Below are positions 20,454-28,599 of a stretch of DNA of 50,488 nucleotides, one piece after another. The stretch's first letter is position 1. Each line of letters begins with the position of its first letter. This DNA is from Mycobacterium tilburgii (lineage in GTDB: Bacteria; Actinomycetota; Actinomycetes; Mycobacteriales; Mycobacteriaceae): assembly GCF_902168065.1 (NCBI RefSeq), contig NZ_LR655711.1:1-50488 (forward strand), in the 5' to 3' direction. The translations under genes and the position numbers were made by a program. The notes under the pieces were generated by a model that ran no database searches, was not told the DNA's origin, and was given only the letters and a program-made list of their open reading frames with translations.

Positions 20454-21107
20454 ATGAGCACGCTGCATAAGGTCAAGGCCTATTTCGGTATGGCCCCGAT
20501 GGACGACTACGAGGATGAGTACTACGACGACCGCGCACCTTCGCGCGGATTTCCCCGTCCTCGCTTCGACGACGGGTACGGCCGCTACGAAGGCCGTTTT
20601 GAAGGTGACTACGACGACCCGCGCGCCGACACCGGCGAGTACGCACCGGCCGGTTACCGCGGCGGCTATCCCAAGGAGCCGCGCTACGGCGCGATGCGCT
20701 CCCGCGAGTGCGACCGCGACCCGGAGATGAGCCGCCCGCGGCTGGGTTCGTGGCTGCGCGGTTCGACTCGTGGCGCCCTGGCCATGGACCCGCGCCGGAT
20801 GGCGATGATGTTCGAAGAGGGCCATCCGCTGTCAAAGATCACCACGCTGCGGCCCAAGGACTACAGCGAGGCCCGCACCATCGGCGAGCGCTTCCGCGAC
20901 GGCACCCCGGTGATCATGGACCTGGTGTCGATGGACAACGCTGATGCGAAGCGGCTGGTCGACTTTGCGGCCGGGTTGGCGTTCGCCCTGCGTGGTTCGT
21001 TCGACAAGGTCGCGACGAAGGTGTTCCTGCTGTCCCCGGCCGACGTCGATGTCACGCCGGAAGAGCGTCGGCGGATCGCCGAAACCGGCTTCTACGCCTA
21101 CCAATAG
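20454..21107 (+). CDS. sepF: cell division protein SepF
   Basis: SepF is the membrane-binding FtsZ anchor needed for Z-ring assembly in mycobacteria, which lack FtsA and ZipA. The 217 residues start [15 protein letters not shown], an amphipathic membrane-binding helix. A long Asp/Tyr/Arg-rich disordered linker follows (about 17-100). The conserved SepF core (about 118-217) contains [32 protein letters not shown] and GFYAYQ at the end. A 66-bp spacer upstream carries an AGTCAC direct repeat and an AGAAGGGG SD. Confidence 0.95.
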   Translation: MSTLHKVKAYFGMAPMDDYEDEYYDDRAPSRGFPRPRFDDGYGRYEGRFEGDYDDPRADTGEYAPAGYRGGYPKEPRYGAMRSRECDRDPEMSRPRLGSWLRGSTRGALAMDPRRMAMMFEEGHPLSKITTLRPKDYSEARTIGERFRDGTPVIMDLVSMDNADAKRLVDFAAGLAFALRGSFDKVATKVFLLSPADVDVTPEERRRIAETGFYAYQ

Positions 21108-21115
21108 ACGTACCT

Positions 21116-21132
21116 GACCCCCCGGCGGGGTC
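21116..21132 (+). terminator. possible sepF terminator hairpin
   Basis: GACCCC (21116-21121) and GGGGTC (21127-21132) form a 6-bp stem with a CCGGC loop, 8 nt after the sepF stop. There is no T-tract. The downstream spacer to yggT also holds the 12-bp palindrome GCGCTATAGCGC (21228-21239) and a TTGACA (21245-21250), so yggT may have its own promoter. Confidence 0.45.
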
Positions 21133-21275
21133 GGTCGTATCGGGTGCCCGGCGGTTGTCCATTGCGCTACAGGTGCGGCGCAGGTGAGATGTCCGCCCGG
21201 ACCTGAGTCGGTACGCTTGCTATTGCTGCGCTATAGCGCGGCGGTTGACATCTCATCGTTAAGGTCGGGCTCTCG

Positions 21276-21566
21276 TTGGTGCTGTTCTTTCAGATCCTTG
21301 GGTTTGCGCTGTTCATCTTCTGGCTGCTGCTCATCGCTAGGATCGTTGTCGAGTTCATCCGCTCGTTCAGCCGGGACTGGCATCCCACCGGCGTCACCGT
21401 GGTGATCCTGGAGATCATCATGTCGATCACCGACCCGCCGGTGAAGTTGTTGCGTCGGCTCATCCCTCAGCTCACCATCGGAGCGGTTCGCTTCGACCTG
21501 TCGATCATGGTGCTGTTGCTGGTCGCGTTCATCGGCATGCAGCTCGCTTTCGGCGCCGCGGCCTGA
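21276..21566 (+). CDS. YggT family membrane protein
   Basis: The 96-residue protein has two hydrophobic segments (about 4-25 and 72-92) separated by a cytoplasmic or periplasmic loop with the family motif ITDPPVKLLRRLIPQ. YggT proteins are found next to sepF and divIVA across Gram-positives. Their function is unclear; links to osmotic tolerance and to division have been proposed. The GTG start follows a weak SD-like GGTCGG. The sequence is very close to the M. tuberculosis homologue. Confidence 0.9.
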   Translation: MVLFFQILGFALFIFWLLLIARIVVEFIRSFSRDWHPTGVTVVILEIIMSITDPPVKLLRRLIPQLTIGAVRFDLSIMVLLLVAFIGMQLAFGAAA

Positions 21567-21826
21567 GCCCTCCCAAGGGCGTCGCGGGGTTGTCCGAGGA
21601 CCCGGGCGACGGTTCGGCCACGATTAGGCTTCGGTTTGATGGGCGCGATTTGCAAATTCTAAGGATTGAGATTTTATGTCTATCAGTGTTTGAAATTGGC
21701 TCTTATTTATTGGCCTAATCGGCGACCGCCGGGTCTGGTGTGACAGGATGGGCGGCAGTGCACAACCGCTGCCACTCCGTTCTACACTTCCGAGAACGCT
21801 TGACAGGAACTTGAGGGGACGAACAA
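21567..21826 (+). promoter_or_regulatory. wag31 upstream region with an AT-rich segment
   Basis: This 260-bp spacer has an unusually AT-rich stretch at about 21645-21720. TTGAAA at about 21689-21694 could be a -35 element, with TTATTT or TAATCG downstream as -10 candidates, but spacing is not convincing. A TTGACA at 21800-21805 lies only 21 nt before the wag31 start, too close for a normal leader. The SD is GAGGGGACG just before ATG 21827. Confidence 0.4.
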
Positions 21827-22621
21827 ATGCCGCTTACACCAGCCGACGTCCACAATGTGGCGTTCAGTAAGCCGCCTATTGGCAAGCGCGGTTACAACGA
21901 GGACGAGGTCGACGCATTCCTGGACCTGGTGGAAAACGAGCTGACGCGGCTGATCGAAGAAAACTCTGATCTGCGCCAACGGGTCGAGGAGCTCGACTGC
22001 GAACTGGCCGTTGCCGGCGGCGGCGCTCCCGTCGCTCACCCCGCCCCCGCAGGCCCTGTTTACGAGCTCGAGCCCGAGCCGGAACCCGTCAAGGCGGCAG
22101 CGGCGGCCACCCTGAGCGGGACGAACGAGGAGCAGGCCCTCAAGGCCGCGCGGGTGCTGAGCCTGGCCCAGGACACCGCCGACCGGCTGACCCGCACCGC
22201 CCAGGCCGAGTCCGAAAAGCTATTGGCAGACGCCCGCGCCAATGCCGATCAGATCCTCACCGAGGCCCGGCAGACGGCCGAGGCCACCGTCATCGAGGCC
22301 CGGCAGCGCGCCGACGCCATGCTCGCCGACGCCCAGACCCGTTCCGAGACGCAGCTGCGTCAGGCCCAGGAGAAGGCCGACGCGCTGCAGGCCGACGCCG
22401 AACGCAAGCACTCAGAGATCATGGGCACCATCAACCAGCAGCGCACCGTGCTGGAGGGACGCCTCGAGCAGCTCCGCACCTTTGAACGCGAATACCGCAC
22501 CCGCCTCAAGACCTACCTGGAGTCCCAGCTCGAGGAGCTCGGGCAGCGCGGATCGGCAGCACCCGTCGACTCCAGCGCGGACGCCGGGGGGTTTGACCAA
22601 TTCAATCGGGGTAACAATTAG
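21827..22621 (+). CDS. wag31: polar growth scaffold DivIVA (Wag31)
   Basis: Wag31 is the essential coiled-coil protein that marks the poles and directs tip growth in mycobacteria. The 264 residues begin [17 protein letters not shown], with the DivIVA membrane-targeting domain and its [17 protein letters not shown] segment up to about residue 60. A Pro/Glu linker (about 68-90) follows, then a long Ala/Gln/Glu heptad coiled coil (about 98-235) and a short tail. In M. tuberculosis the linker region is phosphorylated by PknA; the equivalent threonine cannot be assigned here by eye. Confidence 0.95.
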   Translation: MPLTPADVHNVAFSKPPIGKRGYNEDEVDAFLDLVENELTRLIEENSDLRQRVEELDCELAVAGGGAPVAHPAPAGPVYELEPEPEPVKAAAAATLSGTNEEQALKAARVLSLAQDTADRLTRTAQAESEKLLADARANADQILTEARQTAEATVIEARQRADAMLADAQTRSETQLRQAQEKADALQADAERKHSEIMGTINQQRTVLEGRLEQLRTFEREYRTRLKTYLESQLEELGQRGSAAPVDSSADAGGFDQFNRGNN

Positions 22622-22714
22622 TCGGAACCCGATTTGAGTTCGTGCCGGACGCCGTGTCCGGCATATCGTGTGCACTGTACCTGGCAGCCCCGCCCTTCGG
22701 CTAGAGGATGACCA

Positions 22715-23047
22715 ATGCTGATCATTGCGCTGGTACTCGCCCTAATCGGGCTCGTAGCGCTCGTCTTTGCGGTCGTCACCAGCAACGAGCTGGTGGCCTG
22801 GGTGTGCATCGGCGTCAGCGTCCTTGGTGTGGTGCTGCTGATCGTCGACGCGCTGCGGGAACACCAACACCGTGACACGGCCGCTGCCGAGGATGACACG
22901 GATGACGCGCACGATGATCAGCCCGAGGACGACGCGACGCTCGACTACCCGGACGAAGACTCCAACCCCGATTCCGACACGGCCGATGGCTACGCCGACG
23001 ACCAGGCCGTCTCGGCCGAAACCCGCGGCGACGACACGGCCAAGTAG
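22715..23047 (+). CDS. small membrane protein with acidic tail
   Basis: This 110-residue protein has two N-terminal membrane helices (about 1-20 and 28-48) and a cytoplasmic tail extremely rich in Asp and Glu (about 55-110). It corresponds by position and shape to the conserved mycobacterial gene after wag31 (Rv2144c in M. tuberculosis, from memory). No function is known to me. It is separated from wag31 by 93 bp and ends 2 nt before the stop of the convergent phosphoribosyltransferase gene. Confidence 0.85.
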   Translation: MLIIALVLALIGLVALVFAVVTSNELVAWVCIGVSVLGVVLLIVDALREHQHRDTAAAEDDTDDAHDDQPEDDATLDYPDEDSNPDSDTADGYADDQAVSAETRGDDTAK

Positions 23048-23049
23048 GG

Positions 23050-23736
23050 TCAGCGCGTCGGCGAGCTGAGCAGCTCGCGCACTTCACGGTCGCTGACCTG
23101 ATGAAAATCGTCGTAAACCTGCCCGACGGCCTCGAATGCTGGCGGTGTGACAGCGCACACGACACCGTCGGCCACCGCCGCGAGTTCACGGCAGACCGAT
23201 TGCGGCCCGACGGGCACGGCGACAACGATCGATTCCGGTTCACCGGCCCGAATGGCCCACACCGCGGCCAGCATGCTGGCGCCGGTGGCGATGCCGTCAT
23301 CGACCACGATCACTATCTTGCCCCGGGGGTCGGCGACGGGGCGGCCACCGCGATAGGCCTGTTCTCGGCGGGCCAGCTGGGCCGCCGCGCTGTCGACGAC
23401 CTCGCGTACCTGCTCGTCGGTGATGTGCAGGCTGGACACCACGTGTTCGTTCATCACTACACCGCCGCCGCTGGCCAGCGCGCCCATCGCGAGCTCCGAC
23501 CACCTCGGCACCCCGAGCTTGCGGACCAGAAACACGTCGAGCTCGGCGTGCAGCGCCTTGGCGACCTCCCAGGCCACGGGCAGCCCGCCGCGCGCCAGCC
23601 CCAGCACCAGGACATTGTCCTTGTACTGGTAAGAAGTGAGTTGTTCGGCTAACGCGCGACCGGCTTCGCGGCGGTCTGCAAACCGTCGCGCGGTTCGCGA
23701 GACCGTGCGGCGCAGGAAGCCATTCCGTGAGTTCAT
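23050..23736 (-). CDS. phosphoribosyltransferase-domain protein
   Basis: The protein has a type I phosphoribosyltransferase fold. ATG at 23736 gives 228 residues starting [19 protein letters not shown], and the frame is also open further upstream to 23856. The PRPP-binding motif [12 protein letters not shown] is at about 144-155 and is intact. The N-terminal [15 protein letters not shown] and [15 protein letters not shown] segments are typical of this family of predicted phosphoribosyltransferases, whose substrate is unknown. It stands alone, convergent to the wag31 side and divergent from the decayed nitrile hydratase operon. Confidence 0.85.
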   Translation of the reverse strand: MNSRNGFLRRTVSRTARRFADRREAGRALAEQLTSYQYKDNVLVLGLARGGLPVAWEVAKALHAELDVFLVRKLGVPRWSELAMGALASGGGVVMNEHVVSSLHITDEQVREVVDSAAAQLARREQAYRGGRPVADPRGKIVIVVDDGIATGASMLAAVWAIRAGEPESIVVAVPVGPQSVCRELAAVADGVVCAVTPPAFEAVGQVYDDFHQVSDREVRELLSSPTR

Positions 23737-24015
23737 CGGTGCGATCCAGCTTACCCGCCCGTTGCTCGGCAATCGAATAGCTTGTGCACCAAGTGAATTT
23801 GACAATATTCGGTGGTTGCCGGGCCCGATCGGTCGGCGGCCGTCGTGGCGGGACATCGACCCGTGGCGGGCAAACTCGCGACGAAATCACCATTCATGTC
23901 GCGTTTCGTGGGAAACACTGCATCATTTCCCGTGGGTGAGCAAATCCGCGCCACCGCAGACTGTATACAGTTTCCTCACAAGGGGATAACAGTTTGGCGA
24001 CGGATCGGAGAAGGC
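23737..24015. other. spacer between divergent phosphoribosyltransferase and nitrile hydratase remnants
   Basis: About 280 bp without a recognisable gene. It is AT-richer than its surroundings at 23760-24000 and must have held the divergent promoters. Apart from the palindrome at 23960-23971 nothing else stands out. Confidence 0.4.
23960..23971. promoter_or_regulatory. palindromic operator candidate ACTGTATACAGT
   Basis: ACTGTATACAGT is a perfect 12-bp palindrome with a GTATAC core, 45-55 bp before the first remnant of the nitrile hydratase operon. A GTATAC core in a short palindrome is common in GntR-type operators. It may have controlled the operon and could now be an orphan site. Confidence 0.4.
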
Positions 24016-24744
24016 GTGACCACACCATTAAACTGCAGCATTATATCGGGGGCTTAGAGGGCCTACCGGAGCCATTACATCTCGAGAAGCAAGTCTTCGT
24101 CGGAATGGGAGAAACGCATCTTCGGGATCCATGTCGCGATGATGGCACTCTCGAAGCATCTCGGCTCGGCGCTGCCACGCTATCCAATTGCCGAGGTGCC
24201 GACGACATTCGACGATAAATGGACGTGGGCCGATCTGCGTACCAGCGCGGAGGCGATGGACCCGTTCGACTACTTCAAGTTTCGCTACTACGAGAAGTGG
24301 CTTGGCGGTGTCACCCAGTTTCTCGTGGACAAGGGTTGCCTGACTACCGACGAATTGGCCACGCGCACAGAGAATTTTCCGTCCCGACAAGAACCCGGGG
24401 CCGCCGAGGCCATCGACGCCCAGGTGTTGGCGTACCTACGGATGGGAACAGCCTTCGACGCGACGTCGCCCACCCGAAGTTCGCCGTCGGCGACACCGTG
24501 CGGATTGCCTACGTGCCGGCCGGCGCGCACCCGGTTGCCGGGATTCCTGCGGGGCCGCGTCGGCACGGTGAAACGCGTCTTCGAGAGCGACTACGCGTAT
24601 TTCAATCACACCGCGGATGGGATCTGCGACCCGATGCCCAACTACCTCGTCTAGTTCACCGCCACCGAACTCTGGGATCCGGCGCCGAGGACGGTCACCA
24701 GGCCGTCTGCGCAGAACTGTTCGAGGCTACTTGGAAAGACTGGC
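24016..24744 (+). pseudogene. nitrile hydratase beta subunit, degraded
   Basis: Nitrile hydratase converts nitriles to amides. The beta subunit can be pieced together from several frames: KLQHYIGGLEGLPEPLHLEK (about 24030-24090), then SEWEKRIFGIHVAMMALSKH and DYFKFRYYEKWLGGVTQFLV after a frameshift near 24098, then HPKFAVGDTVRI from about 24470 in another frame, and finally RVGTVKRVFESDYAYFN back in the earlier frame. A TAG at 24652-24654 interrupts LV-FTATELWD, where tyrosine is expected. At least three frameshifts and one stop are present, so no functional product is possible. The start is uncertain (GTG 24016 or a lost ATG at 24027). Confidence 0.85.
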
Positions 24745-25500
24745 ATGACAGGGCAATGCGCCTTTCCGGGCGACCGTGAGGAAAGCAGCGCCGCGAAAGT
24801 GCACGCGCTGGAATTGCTGCTGATCGAGAAGGGCGTGATCACCAGCCAGACCGTCGACAAGGTGCTGGCCTACTTCGAATCCGGGATGACGCCGCTCAAC
24901 GGCAAGAAGATCGTCGTCAAGGCATGGACGGATCCCGAATTCGCCTCTCGGCTGGTGGCGAACACACCGTCCGCGATTGCCGAGCTCGACCTGCCCGACG
25001 GCATGGCGGGCGCCGAGGCTGAGCACCTGCGTGCCGTAGCCAATACCACCCGAGGCCCAGGAAGAACTGGCGAGCCGCATTGTCGCCGAGGGGCTGTCGG
25101 TGCGCGCCACCGAGGAGGCCGTGACGCTGGCCAACCGAGGTGACGAGACGACTCCGGCGCCGCCGCTCCGCAAGCCGATACGGGTGTCCACAATCTGGTG
25201 ATCTACACGCTGTGCTCGTGATTTCCCGTGGCCGGTGCTCGGGTTGCCGCCGTACTGGTACAAGGACCCGGTATTCCGGACTGCGTGCCGCACGCGAGCT
25301 GCGCAAAGGTACTCGCCGAGATCGGCCTGGAACTCGCGGCGTATGTCGAGATCAGGGTGTTGGACAGCAGCAGCCACTCACGATGGTTCGTGCTACCCGA
25401 ACAACCCTCGGGCACAGAGGATTTCACCGATGACATGCTGATGGATCTGGTGACCACCGAGTCCATGATGGGCGTTTGCTTTGGCAGATCGGCCACATGA
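24745..25500 (+). pseudogene. nitrile hydratase alpha subunit (cobalt type), degraded
   Basis: The alpha subunit carries the metal centre. ATG 24745 opens MTGQCAFPGDREESSAAKVH and continues through ALELLLIEKGVITSQTVDKV and VVKAWTDPEF to VANTT at about 25050. A foreign 130-bp piece then intervenes. The gene resumes at about 25179 with [14 protein letters not shown], a TGA, and FPWPVLGLPPYWYKDP. In the family this is the metal claw CTLCSC: here the first cysteine is tyrosine (TAC) and the third is TGA. A further frameshift near 25290 precedes AKVLAEIGLELAAYVEIRVL and the C-terminus. The threonine in TLCS marks the cobalt type. The final TGA overlaps the next ATG. Confidence 0.88.
25051..25180 (+). 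other. parB-like gene fragment inserted in the nitrile hydratase alpha gene
   Basis: Reading from about 25053, the frame gives [19 protein letters not shown], then [11 protein letters not shown], then PLRKPI. This closely resembles the stretch after the helix-turn-helix domain of mycobacterial chromosome-partitioning ParB, as I recall it. It has nothing to do with nitrile hydratase, whose own reading is cut at VANTT and resumes at DTGVHNLV. No direct repeats or terminal inverted repeats are visible at its edges, and no parS-like site is present. It is best seen as a short ectopic copy or recombination scar. Confidence 0.7.
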
Positions 25501-25640
25501 AACTGCATGAGACCTGCACCACCGATCAGGCGGACCCGCAATTCGATCACCCGTGGCAGCGCCGGGCTTTCAAGCTGGCAGTGGCGTTGGCGGACGACTG
25601 CGACCACGCCCCAACCACCAACCACCGAAATGGAGACGAC
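25497..25640 (+). pseudogene. nitrile hydratase accessory/activator protein, N-terminal fragment
   Basis: ATG 25497 overlaps the alpha-gene stop (ATGA). The reading MKLHETCTTDQADPQFDHPW, then QRRAFKLAVALAD, matches the start of the nitrile hydratase accessory protein, which helps load cobalt into the alpha subunit. After about 35 codons the similarity ends at ALADDCDHAPTT and the sequence runs directly into the cbtB leader, so roughly two thirds of the gene was deleted. Confidence 0.7.
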
Positions 25641-25641
25641 C

Positions 25642-25852
25642 ATGACGATGCGGCCCGTTGAACCCGTCAGCCGCTCGATCCCCGCTTCCCTGGCCGGGGC
25701 GGCGTGGCTGAGTCTGACGACGCTTCTGGCATTGCTGGCGTTGTACCTCGTCGGCATCGAGCAAGGCGCGGTGTCGCTGTTCGGCTCGAACCACTCATGT
25801 CCACGAATTCATGCACGATGCAAGGCATCTGCTGAGTTACCCGTGCCACTGA
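25642..25852 (+). pseudogene. cbtB: cobalt transporter subunit CbtB, frameshifted
   Basis: CbtB is a small one-helix subunit of a cobalt uptake system. ATG 25642 with GGAG upstream gives MTMRPVEPVSRSIPASLAG, then a hydrophobic helix LLALLALYLVGIEQGAVSLF. The conserved histidine-rich end VHEFMHDARHLLSYPCH is present but in another frame, entered by a one-base shift at about 25795. The cbtA partner that usually follows is absent; a tRNA gene comes next. Its presence supports the view that the nitrile hydratase was the cobalt type. Confidence 0.8.
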
Positions 25853-25907
25853 GCAACAGTCGACACCCGGGGGCCAGCAGGCGCCGTGACCACTATCCGT
25901 CGAATTG

Positions 25908-25993
25908 TGTCCGAGGGGGGACTTGAACCCCCACGCCCATTAGTAGGGCACTAGCACCTCAAGCTAGCGCGTCTGCCATTCCGCCACTCGGAC
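25908..25993 (-). tRNA. tRNA-Leu(GAG)
   Basis: On the minus strand the 7-bp acceptor stem GTCCGAG (25987-25993) pairs with CTCGGAC (25909-25915), with discriminator A at 25908. The anticodon stem CTAGC/GCTAG encloses the loop TTGAGGT with anticodon GAG, and the TPsiC loop reads GGTTCAAGTCC. The long variable arm (class II) fits leucine tRNA. CCA is not encoded. Confidence 0.95.
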
Positions 25994-26122
25994 TCGAGCA
26001 ACCAAAGTCGGCAGCTAAGGCTAGCGGATAGGGCCGGAAGGACCCAATTTAGGCTACCGGTGGGTTGGCTCGAAGGCTTGCTCCCGAGCCGGTCAGTCCG
26101 GGCAGTGGTAGGAAGGGTTCTT

Positions 26123-27469
26123 GTGACAGTTGAGAACGAAGTTTCCAACAATTCCAGTGATGAGGTGGTCGAAGTCGTCAGCAGGCTGATCCGGTTCGAC
26201 ACCACCAATACGGGCGACCCCGAAACCACGCGAGGCGAGGCCGAGTGCGCGCAGTGGGTGGCCGCGCAGCTCGCGGAAGTGGGCTACGAGCCGCAGTATC
26301 TGGAATCTGGGGCGCCGGGGCGGGCCAACGTGTTCGCCCGGCTGGAGGGCGCGGATCGGTCGCGCGGCGCGCTGCTGATCCACGGGCATCTCGACGTGGT
26401 GCCGGCCGAACTGGCCGACTGGAGCGTGCACCCGTTTTCCGGGGCCGTCGAGGACGGTTACGTGTGGGGCCGCGGCGCGGTCGACATGAAGGACATGGTC
26501 GGCATGATGATCGTCGTCGCCCGTCAGTTGAAGCGGGCGGGCATCGTGCCGCCGCGCGACCTGGTGTTTGCGTTCGTGGCCGACGAGGAACACGGCGGCC
26601 GCTACGGGGCGCACTGGCTGGTGGACAACCGACCTGACCTGTTCGACGGCACTACCGAGGCGATCGGCGAGGTCGGCGGGTTCTCGCTGACCGTGCCGCG
26701 CCGCGACGGCGGCGAACGCCGGCTGTACTTGATCGAGACGGCCGAGAAGGGCATGCAGTGGATGCGGTTGACCGCCCGCGGCCAGACGGGGCACGGCTCG
26801 ATGGCCAATGACCGCAACGCGGTCACCATCCTGTCCGAGGCGGTCGCGCGGATCGGCCGGCACGAATTCCCGGTGGTGGTGACCGAAACGGTGACGCAGT
26901 TCCTGGCCGTCATCAGCGAGGAGACCGGCCTGACCTTCGACACCGGCTCTGCCGATTTGCAAAGCGTGATCCAAAAGCTCGGCACGATGGCCCGGATGCT
27001 CACGGCGGTGCTGCGCGACACCGCCAACCCGACGATGCTCAGGGCCGGCTACAAGGCCAATGTCATTCCCGGTACCGCCGAGGCGGTGATCGACTGCCGG
27101 GTGCTGCCGGGCCGGTTGGCCGCGCTCGAGGCCGAGATGGACGAGCTGATCGGCCCGGACGTGACACGGGAGTGGATCAGGGATCTGCCGTCCTACGAGA
27201 CCACATTCGACGGTGACCTGGTCGACGCGATGAACGCCGCGGTGCTCGCGGTCGACCCGGACGGACGCACCGTCCCGTACATGTTGTCCGGCGGCACCGA
27301 CGCGAAAGCCTTTGCGCGGTTAGGGATTCGCTGCTTCGGCTTCGCCCCGCTGCGGCTGCCGCCGGAATTGGACTTCTCCTCGCTGTTCCACGGCGTCGAC
27401 GAGCGGGTACCCGTCGAATCGCTGCGGTTTGGCACCGCGGTGTTGACCCACTTCCTGACCCATTGCTAG
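26123..27469 (+). CDS. M20 family metallopeptidase (ArgE/DapE type)
   Basis: This is a zinc-dependent M20 exopeptidase/deacylase. GTG 26123, with AGGAAGG about 7 nt upstream, gives 448 residues, the same length as the M. tuberculosis homologue Rv2141c from memory. The frame is open upstream to 26060. Metal ligands and catalytic residues are visible: HGHLDVVP with H89, GRGAVDMKD with the bridging D121, and ADEEHGG with E155 and E156. The dimerisation domain follows (about 200-330). Substrate specificity cannot be told from sequence; DapE and ArgE are only fold relatives. No signal peptide is seen, so it is probably cytoplasmic. Confidence 0.92.
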   Translation: MTVENEVSNNSSDEVVEVVSRLIRFDTTNTGDPETTRGEAECAQWVAAQLAEVGYEPQYLESGAPGRANVFARLEGADRSRGALLIHGHLDVVPAELADWSVHPFSGAVEDGYVWGRGAVDMKDMVGMMIVVARQLKRAGIVPPRDLVFAFVADEEHGGRYGAHWLVDNRPDLFDGTTEAIGEVGGFSLTVPRRDGGERRLYLIETAEKGMQWMRLTARGQTGHGSMANDRNAVTILSEAVARIGRHEFPVVVTETVTQFLAVISEETGLTFDTGSADLQSVIQKLGTMARMLTAVLRDTANPTMLRAGYKANVIPGTAEAVIDCRVLPGRLAALEAEMDELIGPDVTREWIRDLPSYETTFDGDLVDAMNAAVLAVDPDGRTVPYMLSGGTDAKAFARLGIRCFGFAPLRLPPELDFSSLFHGVDERVPVESLRFGTAVLTHFLTHC

Positions 27470-27502
27470 TGCTACAAACGAACGGAAACAAGAGGATCGC
27501 CC

Positions 27503-28030
27503 ATGAGCTCGTCTGACCCGTATGACGCGCTGCCCAAACTGCCCGACGTTCACCTGACCTCCGAGTCGGTCACCGACGGCCAGCCGCTGGCCAAGGCCCA
27601 GGTGAGCGGCATCATGGGCGCCGGGGGAGAAGACGTCAGTCCGCAGCTGAGCTGGTCGGGGTTCCCGCCGCAGACCCGCAGCTTCGCGGTCACCGTGTAC
27701 GACCCGGACGCCCCGACGCTGTCGGGTTTCTGGCACTGGGCCGTCGCCAACCTGCCGGCCGACGTCACCGAGCTGCCCGCCGACGCCGGCGACGGGCGTG
27801 AGCTGCCCGGCGGGGCGCTGCAGCTGCTCAACGACGCCGGCATGCGCCGTTACATCGGCGCCGCGCCGCCGCCCGGGCACGGGGTGCACCGCTACTACAT
27901 CGCCGTGCACGCCGTCGACGTCGACAAGCTCGACCTCAGCGAGGACGCCAGCCCCGCTTTCCTGGGTTTCAACTTGTTCCAACACGCGATCGCACGGGCC
28001 TACATCCACGGAACCTACGAACAGACCTAA
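27503..28030 (+). CDS. YbhB/YbcL family PEBP-like protein
   Basis: This 175-residue protein is a phosphatidylethanolamine-binding-protein fold member, similar to the M. tuberculosis PEBP Rv2140c from memory. The anion-binding pocket motifs are present: [14 protein letters not shown] (about 70-83) and [15 protein letters not shown] (about 122-136). ATG 27503 follows an AAGAGGATCG SD and lies 33 nt after the peptidase gene, so the two may be co-transcribed. Function in mycobacteria is not settled; bacterial members bind small anionic ligands and may regulate signalling. Confidence 0.92.
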   Translation: MSSSDPYDALPKLPDVHLTSESVTDGQPLAKAQVSGIMGAGGEDVSPQLSWSGFPPQTRSFAVTVYDPDAPTLSGFWHWAVANLPADVTELPADAGDGRELPGGALQLLNDAGMRRYIGAAPPPGHGVHRYYIAVHAVDVDKLDLSEDASPAFLGFNLFQHAIARAYIHGTYEQT

Positions 28031-28039
28031 CCGCAGGTG

Positions 28040-28599
28040 AACCCTCGCGCGCGTGTGTGCTCGTGCTGCCGGGCGGAACGGGTGCGCAGCGACGAGACCT
28101 CCCGATGGTGGCAGCCGGCCAACCTCCGGATGATGCTGAGTCGCGGTGGCGCTGAGGGTGCGGCTGGGCCGCGGCGTTGCGGTGCGGCGGGTGCAGTACC
28201 GGTTGCGCGGCTGCAACAGCCCGCGGCTGGACGCGGTGGCCGACGCGGCGGCGCTGGACCAGGTACGGCGCCGTTACGAACCGAAAACCATTGTGGTGGT
28301 GGCCCATTCGATGGGACGCCCGGGTCGCGGCGCGGCTGGCCGCCGACGGGCAGATCGGCGCAGTGGTCGCGCTGGCGCCGTACTGGCCGCGCGATGACGC
28401 CGACCTGATTCCGCCGTCGACCCGGCTGCTGGTCATCCACGGCACCGCCGACACCCGCACCGATCCGGACAGTTCGCGGATCCAGACGCTACGGGCCGGT
28501 GACCGCGGGCTCGACGCACAGTGGATGGGCATCGACGGCGCGCACGGCGTGGCCGGTCGCCCACGTCGCCGTGATCCGGCAGTTCTTCCATCGCTTGCC
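28040..28599 (+). pseudogene. alpha/beta hydrolase, frameshifted
   Basis: Fragments of one alpha/beta hydrolase appear in different frames: VLVLPGG (about 28060), RSDETSRWWQPANLRMM (about 28083-28135), VALRVRLGRGVAVRRV with TIVVVAHSMG (28146-28315, nucleophile-elbow serine in AHSMG), then RVAARLAADGQIGAVVALAP and [10 protein letters not shown] (28320-28460). It ends in GIDGAHG and [10 protein letters not shown]. At least two frameshifts separate these. At about 28600 the reading passes without a gap into the 13E12-type gene remnant, so the 3' end was lost by a fusion. Confidence 0.75.

Noticed and set aside
21800..21805. TTGACA before wag31 as a -35 element
   Set aside because: It is only 21 nt from the start codon, leaving no room for a -10 and leader.
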